Assembly: GCF_001721645.1 (NCBI RefSeq)
Contig: NZ_CP017141.1
Span: 372,001-436,000 of the forward strand
Length of the DNA: 64,000 bases
Direction: 5' to 3'
Origin: Pedobacter steynii
GTDB lineage: Bacteria; Bacteroidota; Bacteroidia; Sphingobacteriales; Sphingobacteriaceae
Shown piece by piece: positions 16,601 to 24,264 of the stretch. How positions within the stretch are numbered: the stretch's first letter is position 1; each line of letters begins with the position of its first letter. A program made the position numbers and the translations under genes. Under the pieces are notes generated by a model, which saw only the letters and a list, made by a program, of their open reading frames with translations, was not told where the DNA came from and did not search any database.

Positions 16601-18816
16601 GCATTAGCCCCAAAAAACCAGCGATTTCCCCCAGAGGTTTGTGAAAAGATCCCTTTAATTGATCCAGCCACTTTGTTTACCACAAAGGCACCATTAGAGT
16701 TTACATTCGCAGTAAAAGTAGCTCCGACTCCATTTAAATTACCGGTCAAAGTTCCTCCTGATAACGGTAAATAATTACTTAGGCCAATCATAGCCTGTAC
16801 ACCTACCGGCCTTGTCAACCTCCATGCTGCTAAGGCGACATCATAACCAAGCACATAATAAGGCGCATCAAGTTTCTCAGCGACAGAATTAATGGCCTGG
16901 CTTCCCCATAACGTAGCACTTCCTGCATTACCTGATATGCTATTATTGAATGTAACCCCTGTATTTAGCCCGACAAATTTCCTAACGGATAAATCATCTA
17001 TTCTGGCCAATCGATCAGACGAAGTACTGGCAACTATTCCATCTATCGTCAATCCGGTTGAGTAAGTTCCTGTTGGAAATAAATTGGTCCATCCGTTCCA
17101 TTGGGTTGCGTTTGTAGCAGTTGCCGCATTACCCGTCAGATTACCATTAAACACCGAGGACGAAATATTACCTGCACCATCTCTTATGACTACCTGATTG
17201 GCAGCACTTCCCGCATTTAAGGTAATCTGAGGGGTGCTGGTATTATTTGCAACGGTAAGGTAGGTGTTTGTCGAAGTTACCGAGGTAACTGTTCCCTGTG
17301 GGATGGATGGAAAGGCTGCCAAAGAGCCATCACCTCTCAGATATTGAGCAACGGTACCATTGGCAAAATTACCTTCATGGTAAATCTTATTCCAGCTATT
17401 CCATGTAGTGGCTGATGCTTTGCTCCGAATGTATAATTCAGCAGGGGTATAATTTCCTCCTGCATTAGAATAACCTAAAGCAAACTGACCTCCAAGACCT
17501 GTTGTATTTAAATCAGTTGTCGTTCCGGTAGTCCAAACTGAATGAACACCTGCTGTAGGTGCGTTGGCAACTGACAATCCGTTATTCCGGTAAAACGTAT
17601 AGGAAGGAATTGTATCATAATCGGTGGTTACAGCTGAGGCGCCCAATCCAAATTGCCTGTAATTTCCCCAGTCAAACGCCGCTTGCCCATTAATAATTCT
17701 AACATCATTTCCCTGTGCTACCGTTCCAGCTGTTGTTCCATAGTTTTTATTGAAAGCAGCATTTTTTGTAAAAGCAGGTTCCTTTGTAGCCAATCCAGGA
17801 ACCGTTGGAACATCCGCTGTTCCTCCAAGGTCTCCGGACAATTTTAATTTACCTTTCACTGTTGGTGTTGCATCTAAAACTGTTGCATCAGTCCCTGCCG
17901 GCCCCTGAACACCTTGAGGTCCAGTTGGGCCAACATCTCCTTTCTGACCAGTCAGTCCCTGGACACCCTGAAGCCCTCTCTCTCCTGTCGCACCGGCATC
18001 ACCTTTTGCTCCAGTTAGCCCTGTTGCTCCCGGGGTACCCTGAGGACCCGTTGCACCAACGTCCCCTTTATCTCCTTTCGGGCCAGTTAAACCAATAGGT
18101 CCCTGGACACCCTGAAGCCCTCTCTCTCCTGTCGCACCGGCATCACCTTTTAATCCAGTTAGCCCTGTTGCTCCCGGGGTACCTTGAGAACCCGTTGCAC
18201 CAACGTCCCCTTTATCTCCTTTTGCCCCGGTTAAACCGGTATCACCTTTCGGACCCGGCGTTAAAGAAATACCATTTATCGCATTCGCTACCGCCTGGGT
18301 GGTAGGATATTTTGTATGGTCCGGACTAGAAAGATTTATTGCTTTATTCGCCACGTTTTCCGGTGAAAAGCTCAGCTTATTTTGTTTTCCTTCTAAAGCA
18401 GTCTGTACAGCTGTAGATACCGGTTTATCTGCATCAGAGGTATTATCTACATTTCCCAAGCCAAGTTCCGTCTTATTAAGATCTGCCTTTAAGGCAATTT
18501 CACCATTTTTTGCGGGGAGCGTATAGATGTAATTTGAACTCTGATTTAGCGGGCTTTTAAACAAACTGGAAAAACCATTCTTCACAAGGGATAGCTCTTC
18601 CGCAGTAATCTGGCTAAAAGCTTTTGCACCAGTGATGTTTTGATCGCCCGTCAAATGTACGGCATCAGCGTCACCTTGTTCTATCCGATCACGAAGGAAC
18701 TTAATCAATTCGCGTAATTTAATACCTTGAGTTTTGTTTAATGCTGGATTGTGAACCTCAGCTGCTTTGATAACTGCATCGATGTAAGCATCATCAATAA
18801 ATGGGATATCTGACAT
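13678..18816 (-). CDS. Tail-fibre protein with collagen-like region and S74 chaperone domain
   Basis: A 1712-aa leaderless fibre. Domains in order: a docking module (residues 1-50, ending in TQGIKLRELIKFLRDR) shared with two other island proteins; a phage-fibre motif with LGLGNVDNTSDADKPVS; a collagen-like Gly-X-Y stretch (about 188-307) partly built of a 144-bp tandem repeat; several blocks introduced by YLPLSGGTLTG-type motifs; four copies of a module containing RWxxxxxxxAESG and NFxIxRYSDxG; and a C-terminal S74 intramolecular chaperone starting at SDQRLKENF (Ser1601, Lys1606). S74 domains trimerise the fibre and then cut themselves off at this Ser. The fibre probably binds a surface receptor. 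It starts behind TTAAAATTATG. Confidence 0.9.
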   Translation of the reverse strand: MSDIPFIDDAYIDAVIKAAEVHNPALNKTQGIKLRELIKFLRDRIEQGDADAVHLTGDQNITGAKAFSQITAEELSLVKNGFSSLFKSPLNQSSNYIYTLPAKNGEIALKADLNKTELGLGNVDNTSDADKPVSTAVQTALEGKQNKLSFSPENVANKAINLSSPDHTKYPTTQAVANAINGISLTPGPKGDTGLTGAKGDKGDVGATGSQGTPGATGLTGLKGDAGATGERGLQGVQGPIGLTGPKGDKGDVGATGPQGTPGATGLTGAKGDAGATGERGLQGVQGLTGQKGDVGPTGPQGVQGPAGTDATVLDATPTVKGKLKLSGDLGGTADVPTVPGLATKEPAFTKNAAFNKNYGTTAGTVAQGNDVRIINGQAAFDWGNYRQFGLGASAVTTDYDTIPSYTFYRNNGLSVANAPTAGVHSVWTTGTTTDLNTTGLGGQFALGYSNAGGNYTPAELYIRSKASATTWNSWNKIYHEGNFANGTVAQYLRGDGSLAAFPSIPQGTVTSVTSTNTYLTVANNTSTPQITLNAGSAANQVVIRDGAGNISSSVFNGNLTGNAATATNATQWNGWTNLFPTGTYSTGLTIDGIVASTSSDRLARIDDLSVRKFVGLNTGVTFNNSISGNAGSATLWGSQAINSVAEKLDAPYYVLGYDVALAAWRLTRPVGVQAMIGLSNYLPLSGGTLTGNLNGVGATFTANVNSNGAFVVNKVAGSIKGIFSQTSGGNRWFFGANAASEAGSNAGTNFVIERFSDTGASLGNSLVIERSTGFVNITGHLSAGSTASFTGTVNAAAAPSIGSHLTNKTYVDTSLDSYLPLSGGTLSGSLTTRNIGLISSTNYNYPTLGTLNGAFKIGNGSSTLNLYGLSIGVYNDGNTWMQAGRFDGTTTAYHIIMQSAGGNVGIGTTTPLSSLHVKGTIRTERLTTGQYTQIDSESGATNIFSKNTISTGFSQIMFTQGNNTEDREIGRFNGNGDLVLKSGITAATVTILNNNNFSSSPFSIVGKNSGTDDTLYTYTGAAIGLAIGLNNYLPLAGGSLTGPLNGTSATFSGSVSGTTNVIVNGAAATTRAYRLRSSGIDRWSIFVDAYAESGAQEGSNFNIARYSDTGALIGNALVINRSTGASQFGGALSATSANFSGNVSGLAYIINRASGTMRGVFAQTDSVNRWFYGANAAGETGSNVGTNFVIERFSDTGASLGNAVFVERQTGNTTFSGAITGGASASFASSVNATQNMTVTGAAATTRSFGLLTAGVLRWLMYGDSGAESGANAGTNFNIARYSDGGSFLGNALIINRSTGNAQFGGALNALQGSFVAGGATLKLQSSTGTGNTYIEFLNNTGTRLSFIGHGTASNNSLSINNSGAPILYVGTSHSFDSTVSAPTFAGALSGNASSASKFATVRTINGVGFDGSANITIPVGTGTVTSISSTVAGNALNVPATAVTGAGALDYTWAGTAAQYVNGQGNLANLNSTNVPEGGNLYFTNARAIAAPLTGYAIGSNTALSASETVLTGFGKVQGQLNAKAPLTGTGTSGTWPIAVTGNAATSTALQTARTLWGQSFNGTANISGALTGVTDITATGTITGAEIRATGDLISFYSDQRLKENFKPLEGALEKVSKLHGYTYTANNLAVELGLVPDRNRVQVGLIAQELKEVLPEAVRLAPFDTNIADGKSKSGEHYMTIQYEKVVPLLIEAVKELKSQLESLRAGN
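17955..18242 (-). repeat. Two tandem 144-bp repeats in the collagen-like region
   Basis: Two units (17955-18098 and 18099-18242) are nearly identical for about 138 nt, each beginning with GTCCCTGGACACCCTGAAGC on the plus strand. Each encodes 48 residues of Gly-X-Y triplets. The high DNA identity suggests recent duplication and a potential for length change by recombination. Confidence 0.85.
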
Positions 18817-18956
18817 AATTTTAATTGTTTAATAGTAAATTGAGTTTATAGCGCATTCCCGTTCCAACAGGTATAGTGTCTGCCTAACGATTTTGGACAT
18901 TTCCTAGAATTCGATTTTTTGATTGATTTTTAGAATCAATCCTTTTTAAAGAAGGA

Positions 18957-19136
18957 CTAACGTCCCATTAGGATTTCTACGAATGGAAAAGCAGGAAGAT
19001 ACTGCCCTTTTTTCACAAAAAAACCTTCAAATCCCCCCTCCTTATCCTCATTTCTAATTGCATCCCTCCACCACGTAAAGATGGTGGAGGGATGACTTAT
19101 AGGCCCTGAAACAGGCATTGGATTTGGATACGCCAT
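18957..19136 (-). CDS. Short MAYPN-type protein, probable truncated paralogue
   Basis: A 59-residue frame starting MAYPNPMPVSGPISH and containing IFTWWRDAIRNEDKEGGF and GQYLPAFPFVE. It aligns along its whole length with the first 60 residues of the 264-aa protein at 12691-13485 (shared MAYPN, IF-WW--AI--ED, G-Y-PAFPF). Its start codon overlaps the stop of the 1458-aa fibre gene by one base (TAATG), so translation is probably coupled. It ends at TAG (18957-18959), and the 140 nt beyond hold no further recognisable part of the long paralogue. It may be a decayed copy or a naturally short form. Confidence 0.72.
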   Translation of the reverse strand: MAYPNPMPVSGPISHPSTIFTWWRDAIRNEDKEGGFEGFFVKKGQYLPAFPFVEILMGR

Positions 19137-22100
19137 TAGTTTTTTTCTTCGAGTAATTTAATTTTAGCTTCTTGTTCATTCACTACAGACTTCAGCTCCT
19201 TGACCGCTTCAATCAATAAGGGAACAATTTTTTCGTATTGGATCGTTAAGTAATTCTCTTCAGATTTGCTTGTTCCATCTGCGTTTTTGTCGAAAGGTGC
19301 AGACTTCACTGCCTCCGGAAGTACTTCCAATAAGTCCTGAGCCATTAATCCTACATATTTGGTAGTCATGTCCGGAGCCGCTCCCAGGCTTACTGCCAGT
19401 TCATTAGAGTTATAGGTATACCCTTTTAACAAGCTAATCTTATCCAGGGCATTTTCTAATGGCTGAAGGTTTTTCTTCAAGCGGCTGTCTGAGTAGAAGG
19501 AAACCACGTCACCTCCCGCTGAAATGGTTCCATCAAACCATGCAGAACCATCTTCAACTCTAATCGATGCACGTACAGTACCGGCATTTCTGAACACCAG
19601 CTGATGTCCGTTTGCATATTTAGAGCTATAAGAATAACCAAGCCCATACATATTGGAAATTTCATTCCATTGTGCACCAATCGTCCAGATGATTTTGTCG
19701 GTTGTACCATTTTCGTCATAGTCTCCCAGCATACCCCGATGGTTATAAGACTTATATCCACTTCCCGTACTTCTAAAGATCTCTGCCTGAATTCCTGTTC
19801 CACCTTCAACTAAAAAACCTTTTCCTGCATATGTTCTTACCCATGAAGAATCAACCATATGTATACCACCAGCATACGTAGAATTGTACCATCCGGTATT
19901 TCCTTCAGATCTGAACCAGTCCGTACAGACCATTGAATTCGCATGCCACCAGCCTTCAGAAGGTTCATGTCTTAAGGACCAGCCTCCTGCAGCGTTTAAA
20001 AAACCAAACTGACCTGATACAGAACCATGAATGTATCCCTTGACATTATTCTGCCCCTGAGCCGAAAAACTTAGCAATACATGAGTTGACGAATCATTAT
20101 AAAACCTCCATTGCGAAGCATCCACAGGGTAAAAACCATTGCCAAAAGAAGAGCTGTAGAGACCGGATTGACCAGTTGAATAAAACCAGGTGTCTGAATC
20201 TACACGAACACCTTTAAGGGCACCACCAGAAGACACATTACCGTTTGCATATATATTGCCATTTGCACTTATATTATGGCGGGTCCAAATCCCATGCCCG
20301 ATAGCCGACTGGGTTTGTCCTGCTTCTGTGAAAAGTGCCTGATGTCCCAATCCGGCAATGGATTCACCTCCCGCATTGGAATGTGTCCATACAATACCAT
20401 AATGATTGGCTAACCCGGAGCCATCCATTACAGAGCGGTAAGCAGCTCCCATAGAGAAGACCTCCTGATACTTGGTTGCATCATATAAACCGACCAGTCC
20501 GGCGCCATAATTAGTTCCCTGAAATCCTTGTCTAGCTGAAGCCAATCCACTCTGATTCACATGAAATACGGGGGTATTCCGATCTCCAAAGTGGAAACCT
20601 ATATAATCAAGGCCAGCTGAATTCCAATTCTGATAATAGCCAAGGCCATATTCCCTGGCATTATCCAATCTCCAGATATTGTTATGGTTCTGAGCATAAT
20701 TGATGTTTGAAAAACCACCTTCTGAACCTCCTCCTGAATAGACCTGTCCGTTGGCATAGATGCTTGATGCTTTGAATTTCTCATAAGCCACTCCAGGGTT
20801 ATTCATCGCGGCAATTGACCCATCAGCTTCTATCGTTAACTGGGAAGCTACGGCCCCTGCATAATGGAATGACAATCTTGGTGCGATGCCGCCACTCACG
20901 TGGCTATACAATTCCAGATTGGCTTGTGTATATGATGTGCCTTCAACACCACCCGCAACAATTCTATTGTTAAAATTAAATCCGTTTGGAGCAGCTGCAA
21001 CACTCAGGTATGCCGTACCTGTCCACCAATTCTCGGCATACCTGATCGTTCCACCATCGCTATGACGAGCCATGTACTTATGGAGTATATTACCCCTGTT
21101 ATCGGCCCTTGCAGCTACTGAATTATCTTCATTATTATAATGAATGGTGTTAGAAGAATTCAAAGTAATACTTCTGCCCAAGGCCGGATTTCTTGCTGCC
21201 ACCGTATCCAGTGTTTCATTCAGTAATCCCCTGACCCCGTTGATTTCCGCAAGTCTGACTCCCCCGTCGCTGTTACGCACAAGAAAGTATTCCCCGGCAT
21301 TATTGATACTATCCAGATCAGCAGGACGGCCACCCCATAAGGTTGCTTTATCTGCAATTCTGGAACTGTCTACTCTGACCCCATAAGTACCAGCACCATT
21401 CCATCCCATCAAAGTGGGATATGTCGGTTCCCATGGTATCTGCGGATCTCTGTTCCCTATTGCTACCCCCGTAGGACTAAGACTTTTTGAGGCATCAAAG
21501 ATGACATGCTGATCACCATAATTTGCCCAGCGTAACATTGAGGAAACCCCAACATCATAACCGGCTGTGGCTATCCCTGTATTGATCTGATTGCCGCTAT
21601 AAGCCAGATCTGATTTAAGTACATCAATGTTCGCCTGATGGTAAATCTGAAACCAGGGATTCCAGCTTCCCGTATCTCCATTAAACGTTCTGAATCCTAA
21701 TCTTCTTCCATCTCCATACTGTGTATTGAACTGAGTTCCATATCCTCTTGCTCCGAAGTGCATTAACGTTCCATTAAAAGGCGCGTTTAAAGCATAAGTG
21801 AAAGAAGAAGTATGTTCGGCTGTTGTATTCGCATCTGTTCCAAAACCTCCGTATCTATGACCTGAAATGGAAGGCATCCAGGTCGAGTTTTCCGGATTAA
21901 AGGCTAAAACATACTGAGGTGCACCATCATGCAAATGCCCCAGGTATTTCTGACCTTCCCAAAGTGAAGAACTGCTCGCATTACCTGTCAGACTTCCTAC
22001 AAATGTGGTAGCAGTTATACTTCCTGCCACAGCGGTATTACCACCCAGACTGATGTCTCCTGTAGTTCTATTGGCCGAAAAAACAGTACCCAGGTAATCA

Positions 22101-23512
22101 CCGTTATCTGCATAACGGGTAATACCAAAATGAGAGCCGGAATTTGCACCCGACTCGGCTGCAGTATCAGCAAAGATATCCCATCTTAATACGCCATTAG
22201 TTCTATACTGGAATTCTCTGTAAGTTCCGGAAGCACCATCTGAGAATATTGTTTTTGCTCTGACTGATCCTTCTACATCCAGTGCAACAACAGGATTTGT
22301 AGTTAAAACACCAACATATCCCAATTGGTTAATCGTCAGCTTATCGGAAGGCGAACTCCCACCATACCATCTTCTTGATCCATCCGGGGCGACAAATTCA
22401 GCCCATGAATTGCTTCCATTACTGGTGATCAGGCCTGCACTAAAGGATGGTGAAATGCTAGTGCTCGCTCCGGCTTCCAATACCGTCTGCAGGTTAATTC
22501 CTGCGGCAGGAATTCCTAAAATTGATTTTACATTGGAAGTTGTACTATATCCATAAATCCCGGCTCCATTGGAACTCATAAAATATGCCGGTGCATTATT
22601 GTCAATTCCTGAATAACTTAAATTATTCCATTTTTCCGAGTTGTTGCTGAAAGCCGAAGTAGCCGCATTTCCTGTGGTGTTTGCACCTACGGTCTGACCG
22701 GTTGCCAGTCTTGGATTCAGAATGTCATTTACCCTTTCCGCGGTATGATAGAGCCGACCGCTTTCTGAAACATCTGAGGTTGTGAGTGTTACATTTCCGG
22801 TGTAACCATTCACAGACTGGACTGCATCAGTCGGACTTAAAAGCTCTTGCCAGTTAGCCACTGCAGATGCCGGAGACTGAACCAGGATATAGGACTTTTT
22901 GAGATCTGTTCTCACCGCAACATCCCCTTCATTAGCTCCCGATACAGCCAACATTGCTGCCTCATTGTTGACTACAAATGTATCAGTAATGGCAATTGAA
23001 GGAATCTGAGTGCTCAACAATTTACCATTGCTATCCAGAGTAGCCACACCATTTGCCGCTGCTTTTTCAGATTTATTGATCTTGGTATCCAGAGCCGTCT
23101 GGGTCGCCTGCGATACCGGTTTATTTATATCAGAAGTATTATCTACACTGCCAAGGCCAATATCCTCCTTATTGATATTCCCTTTTAAAGCCAGTTCTCC
23201 ATTTTCTTTTGGAAGCGTATAGACATAGTTTTGGTCCTGATCCAAGGGATTTTTCAATATACTGGCATATCCATTCTTCACAAAAGACAGTTCTTCCGCA
23301 CTGATCTGAGTAAAGGTTTTCCTGCCAGTGATGAGCTCATCTCCTGCGATATGAACAACATTAGCTTGTCCTTGTTCCATACGGTCACGCAGACGTTTGA
23401 TCAGTTCCCTTAATTTAATACCCTGAGTTTTATTTAATGCTGGATTATAAGCTTCAGCTGCTTTTATAATTTCATCGATGTAAGCATTATCGATAAATGG
23501 GATTTCTGCCAT
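19136..23512 (-). CDS. Second tail-fibre protein with S74 chaperone domain
   Basis: A 1458-aa leaderless fibre. It opens with the shared docking module (IPFIDNAYIDEIIKAAEAYNPALNKTQGIKLRELIKRLRDR), continues with the fibre motif IGLGSVDNTSDINKPVS and VNGYTGNVTLTTSDV, and has one copy of the RW...AESGA...RYADNG module seen four times in the other fibre. The middle and C-terminal parts differ from that fibre and contain repeated WF/NWW/GLGY-type segments, consistent with a different receptor-binding shaft. The S74 chaperone starts at SDSRLKKNL (Ser1341, Lys1346), followed by GYTYNSNELAVSLG and a C-terminal coiled-coil. No collagen-like region. It starts behind ACTAAAATTATG. Two fibres with one dock and different ends suggest alternative host ranges. 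Confidence 0.9.
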   Translation of the reverse strand: MAEIPFIDNAYIDEIIKAAEAYNPALNKTQGIKLRELIKRLRDRMEQGQANVVHIAGDELITGRKTFTQISAEELSFVKNGYASILKNPLDQDQNYVYTLPKENGELALKGNINKEDIGLGSVDNTSDINKPVSQATQTALDTKINKSEKAAANGVATLDSNGKLLSTQIPSIAITDTFVVNNEAAMLAVSGANEGDVAVRTDLKKSYILVQSPASAVANWQELLSPTDAVQSVNGYTGNVTLTTSDVSESGRLYHTAERVNDILNPRLATGQTVGANTTGNAATSAFSNNSEKWNNLSYSGIDNNAPAYFMSSNGAGIYGYSTTSNVKSILGIPAAGINLQTVLEAGASTSISPSFSAGLITSNGSNSWAEFVAPDGSRRWYGGSSPSDKLTINQLGYVGVLTTNPVVALDVEGSVRAKTIFSDGASGTYREFQYRTNGVLRWDIFADTAAESGANSGSHFGITRYADNGDYLGTVFSANRTTGDISLGGNTAVAGSITATTFVGSLTGNASSSSLWEGQKYLGHLHDGAPQYVLAFNPENSTWMPSISGHRYGGFGTDANTTAEHTSSFTYALNAPFNGTLMHFGARGYGTQFNTQYGDGRRLGFRTFNGDTGSWNPWFQIYHQANIDVLKSDLAYSGNQINTGIATAGYDVGVSSMLRWANYGDQHVIFDASKSLSPTGVAIGNRDPQIPWEPTYPTLMGWNGAGTYGVRVDSSRIADKATLWGGRPADLDSINNAGEYFLVRNSDGGVRLAEINGVRGLLNETLDTVAARNPALGRSITLNSSNTIHYNNEDNSVAARADNRGNILHKYMARHSDGGTIRYAENWWTGTAYLSVAAAPNGFNFNNRIVAGGVEGTSYTQANLELYSHVSGGIAPRLSFHYAGAVASQLTIEADGSIAAMNNPGVAYEKFKASSIYANGQVYSGGGSEGGFSNINYAQNHNNIWRLDNAREYGLGYYQNWNSAGLDYIGFHFGDRNTPVFHVNQSGLASARQGFQGTNYGAGLVGLYDATKYQEVFSMGAAYRSVMDGSGLANHYGIVWTHSNAGGESIAGLGHQALFTEAGQTQSAIGHGIWTRHNISANGNIYANGNVSSGGALKGVRVDSDTWFYSTGQSGLYSSSFGNGFYPVDASQWRFYNDSSTHVLLSFSAQGQNNVKGYIHGSVSGQFGFLNAAGGWSLRHEPSEGWWHANSMVCTDWFRSEGNTGWYNSTYAGGIHMVDSSWVRTYAGKGFLVEGGTGIQAEIFRSTGSGYKSYNHRGMLGDYDENGTTDKIIWTIGAQWNEISNMYGLGYSYSSKYANGHQLVFRNAGTVRASIRVEDGSAWFDGTISAGGDVVSFYSDSRLKKNLQPLENALDKISLLKGYTYNSNELAVSLGAAPDMTTKYVGLMAQDLLEVLPEAVKSAPFDKNADGTSKSEENYLTIQYEKIVPLLIEAVKELKSVVNEQEAKIKLLEEKN

Positions 23513-23570
23513 AATTTTAGTTTTAATTTGATGATTTGTGGGCTGTATCCTGATAGCGCATCGGCTGTAA

Positions 23571-23990
23571 CTATCTGACTAACAGACTCCAGGTGAGGTT
23601 ATTTATACCTGCAGCGAAGGGATTTACTGTCTGCCTTGACTTTATAATTACGTTAGGCCCTTCAATATAAGCGTACAGATCACTTGCAGATGCCGGGTCC
23701 GTGTTTACGTCCATCGCTCTTCCTATTGCATCCGGAGAGTTGGGAAATACAATGGCCGTAGTCGCAGCAGGCAAACCATGAGGTACCGAGAACTGAGTCA
23801 GGACACCATTTCCGGAAGTGGTATAAGTAAAGAATCTGTGCAGGCTTGCCTGTTCTGCATGGTCACGCAATCGTTTAATTAATTCGCGTAATTTGATGCC
23901 CTGTGTTTCTTTTAAAGCCGGATTATAGGTCGCGGTTGCTTGAATGATTTCATCAATATACACGTCGGTGATCGCTGAAATATCTGCCAT
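23571..23990 (-). CDS. Short protein with fibre docking module and a different C-terminal domain
   Basis: The 139-aa protein begins with the same module as the two fibres (YIDEIIQATATYNPALKETQ, then GIKLRELIKRLRDH) over its first 50 residues. The remaining 85 residues form a compact domain with the pattern FFTYTTSGNGVLTQFSVPHG and VIIKSRQTVNPFAAGI, which resembles small beta-sandwich domains of phage structural proteins but was not assigned to a family. It has no S74 domain, so it may occupy the same attachment site as the fibres and act as a short spike or cap. It starts behind AATAAAATTATG, the same start context as the fibres. Confidence 0.75.
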   Translation of the reverse strand: MADISAITDVYIDEIIQATATYNPALKETQGIKLRELIKRLRDHAEQASLHRFFTYTTSGNGVLTQFSVPHGLPAATTAIVFPNSPDAIGRAMDVNTDPASASDLYAYIEGPNVIIKSRQTVNPFAAGINNLTWSLLVR

Positions 23991-24050
23991 AATTTTATTT
24001 AGTTAAGTGTTAAGAGATTATTGATTTGTCTGACCGATTATTTCAGTCCC

Positions 24051-24212
24051 TTATTCTTCTGCAAATTCTGCAGCTGTTCCGGGTATTAAGCCCGCTAAAA
24101 CTCTCAGTGCTGCATCCAGAACCCTGGCATCTGTGCGGTTTAATTGTAAAGCACCGGTAGCGTTGTAAACGATTTCGAATGCTGTTTTCGGAGTTAATTG
24201 TTGTTCTTCCAT
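24051..24212 (-). CDS. Small acidic protein of unknown function
   Basis: A 53-aa protein starting MEEQQLTPKTAFEIVYNATG, predicted mostly helical, ending in TAAEFAEE. The start at 24212 is preferred over a Met 16 codons earlier, whose extension lies in the AT-rich gap. No family was recognised. It sits between the docking-module protein and the 1676-aa giant, 52 nt after the giant's stop, and may be a chaperone or assembly factor for a neighbour, but nothing in the sequence shows this. Confidence 0.55.
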   Translation of the reverse strand: MEEQQLTPKTAFEIVYNATGALQLNRTDARVLDAALRVLAGLIPGTAAEFAEE

Positions 24213-24264
24213 GATGATTGATTTTGAGTTGTTTAAATGAGCAGTAGAATTACTGCTCATTTAA

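Noticed and set aside
17892..18256. Repetitive DNA that might be taken for a CRISPR or minisatellite array
   Set aside because: It is an in-frame Gly-X-Y collagen-like coding repeat inside the fibre gene, with no spacers.
18915..18950. Terminator after the 59-aa MAYPN gene
   Set aside because: The hairpin GATTGATT/AATCAATC is followed by A, not T, on the transcribed (minus) strand.
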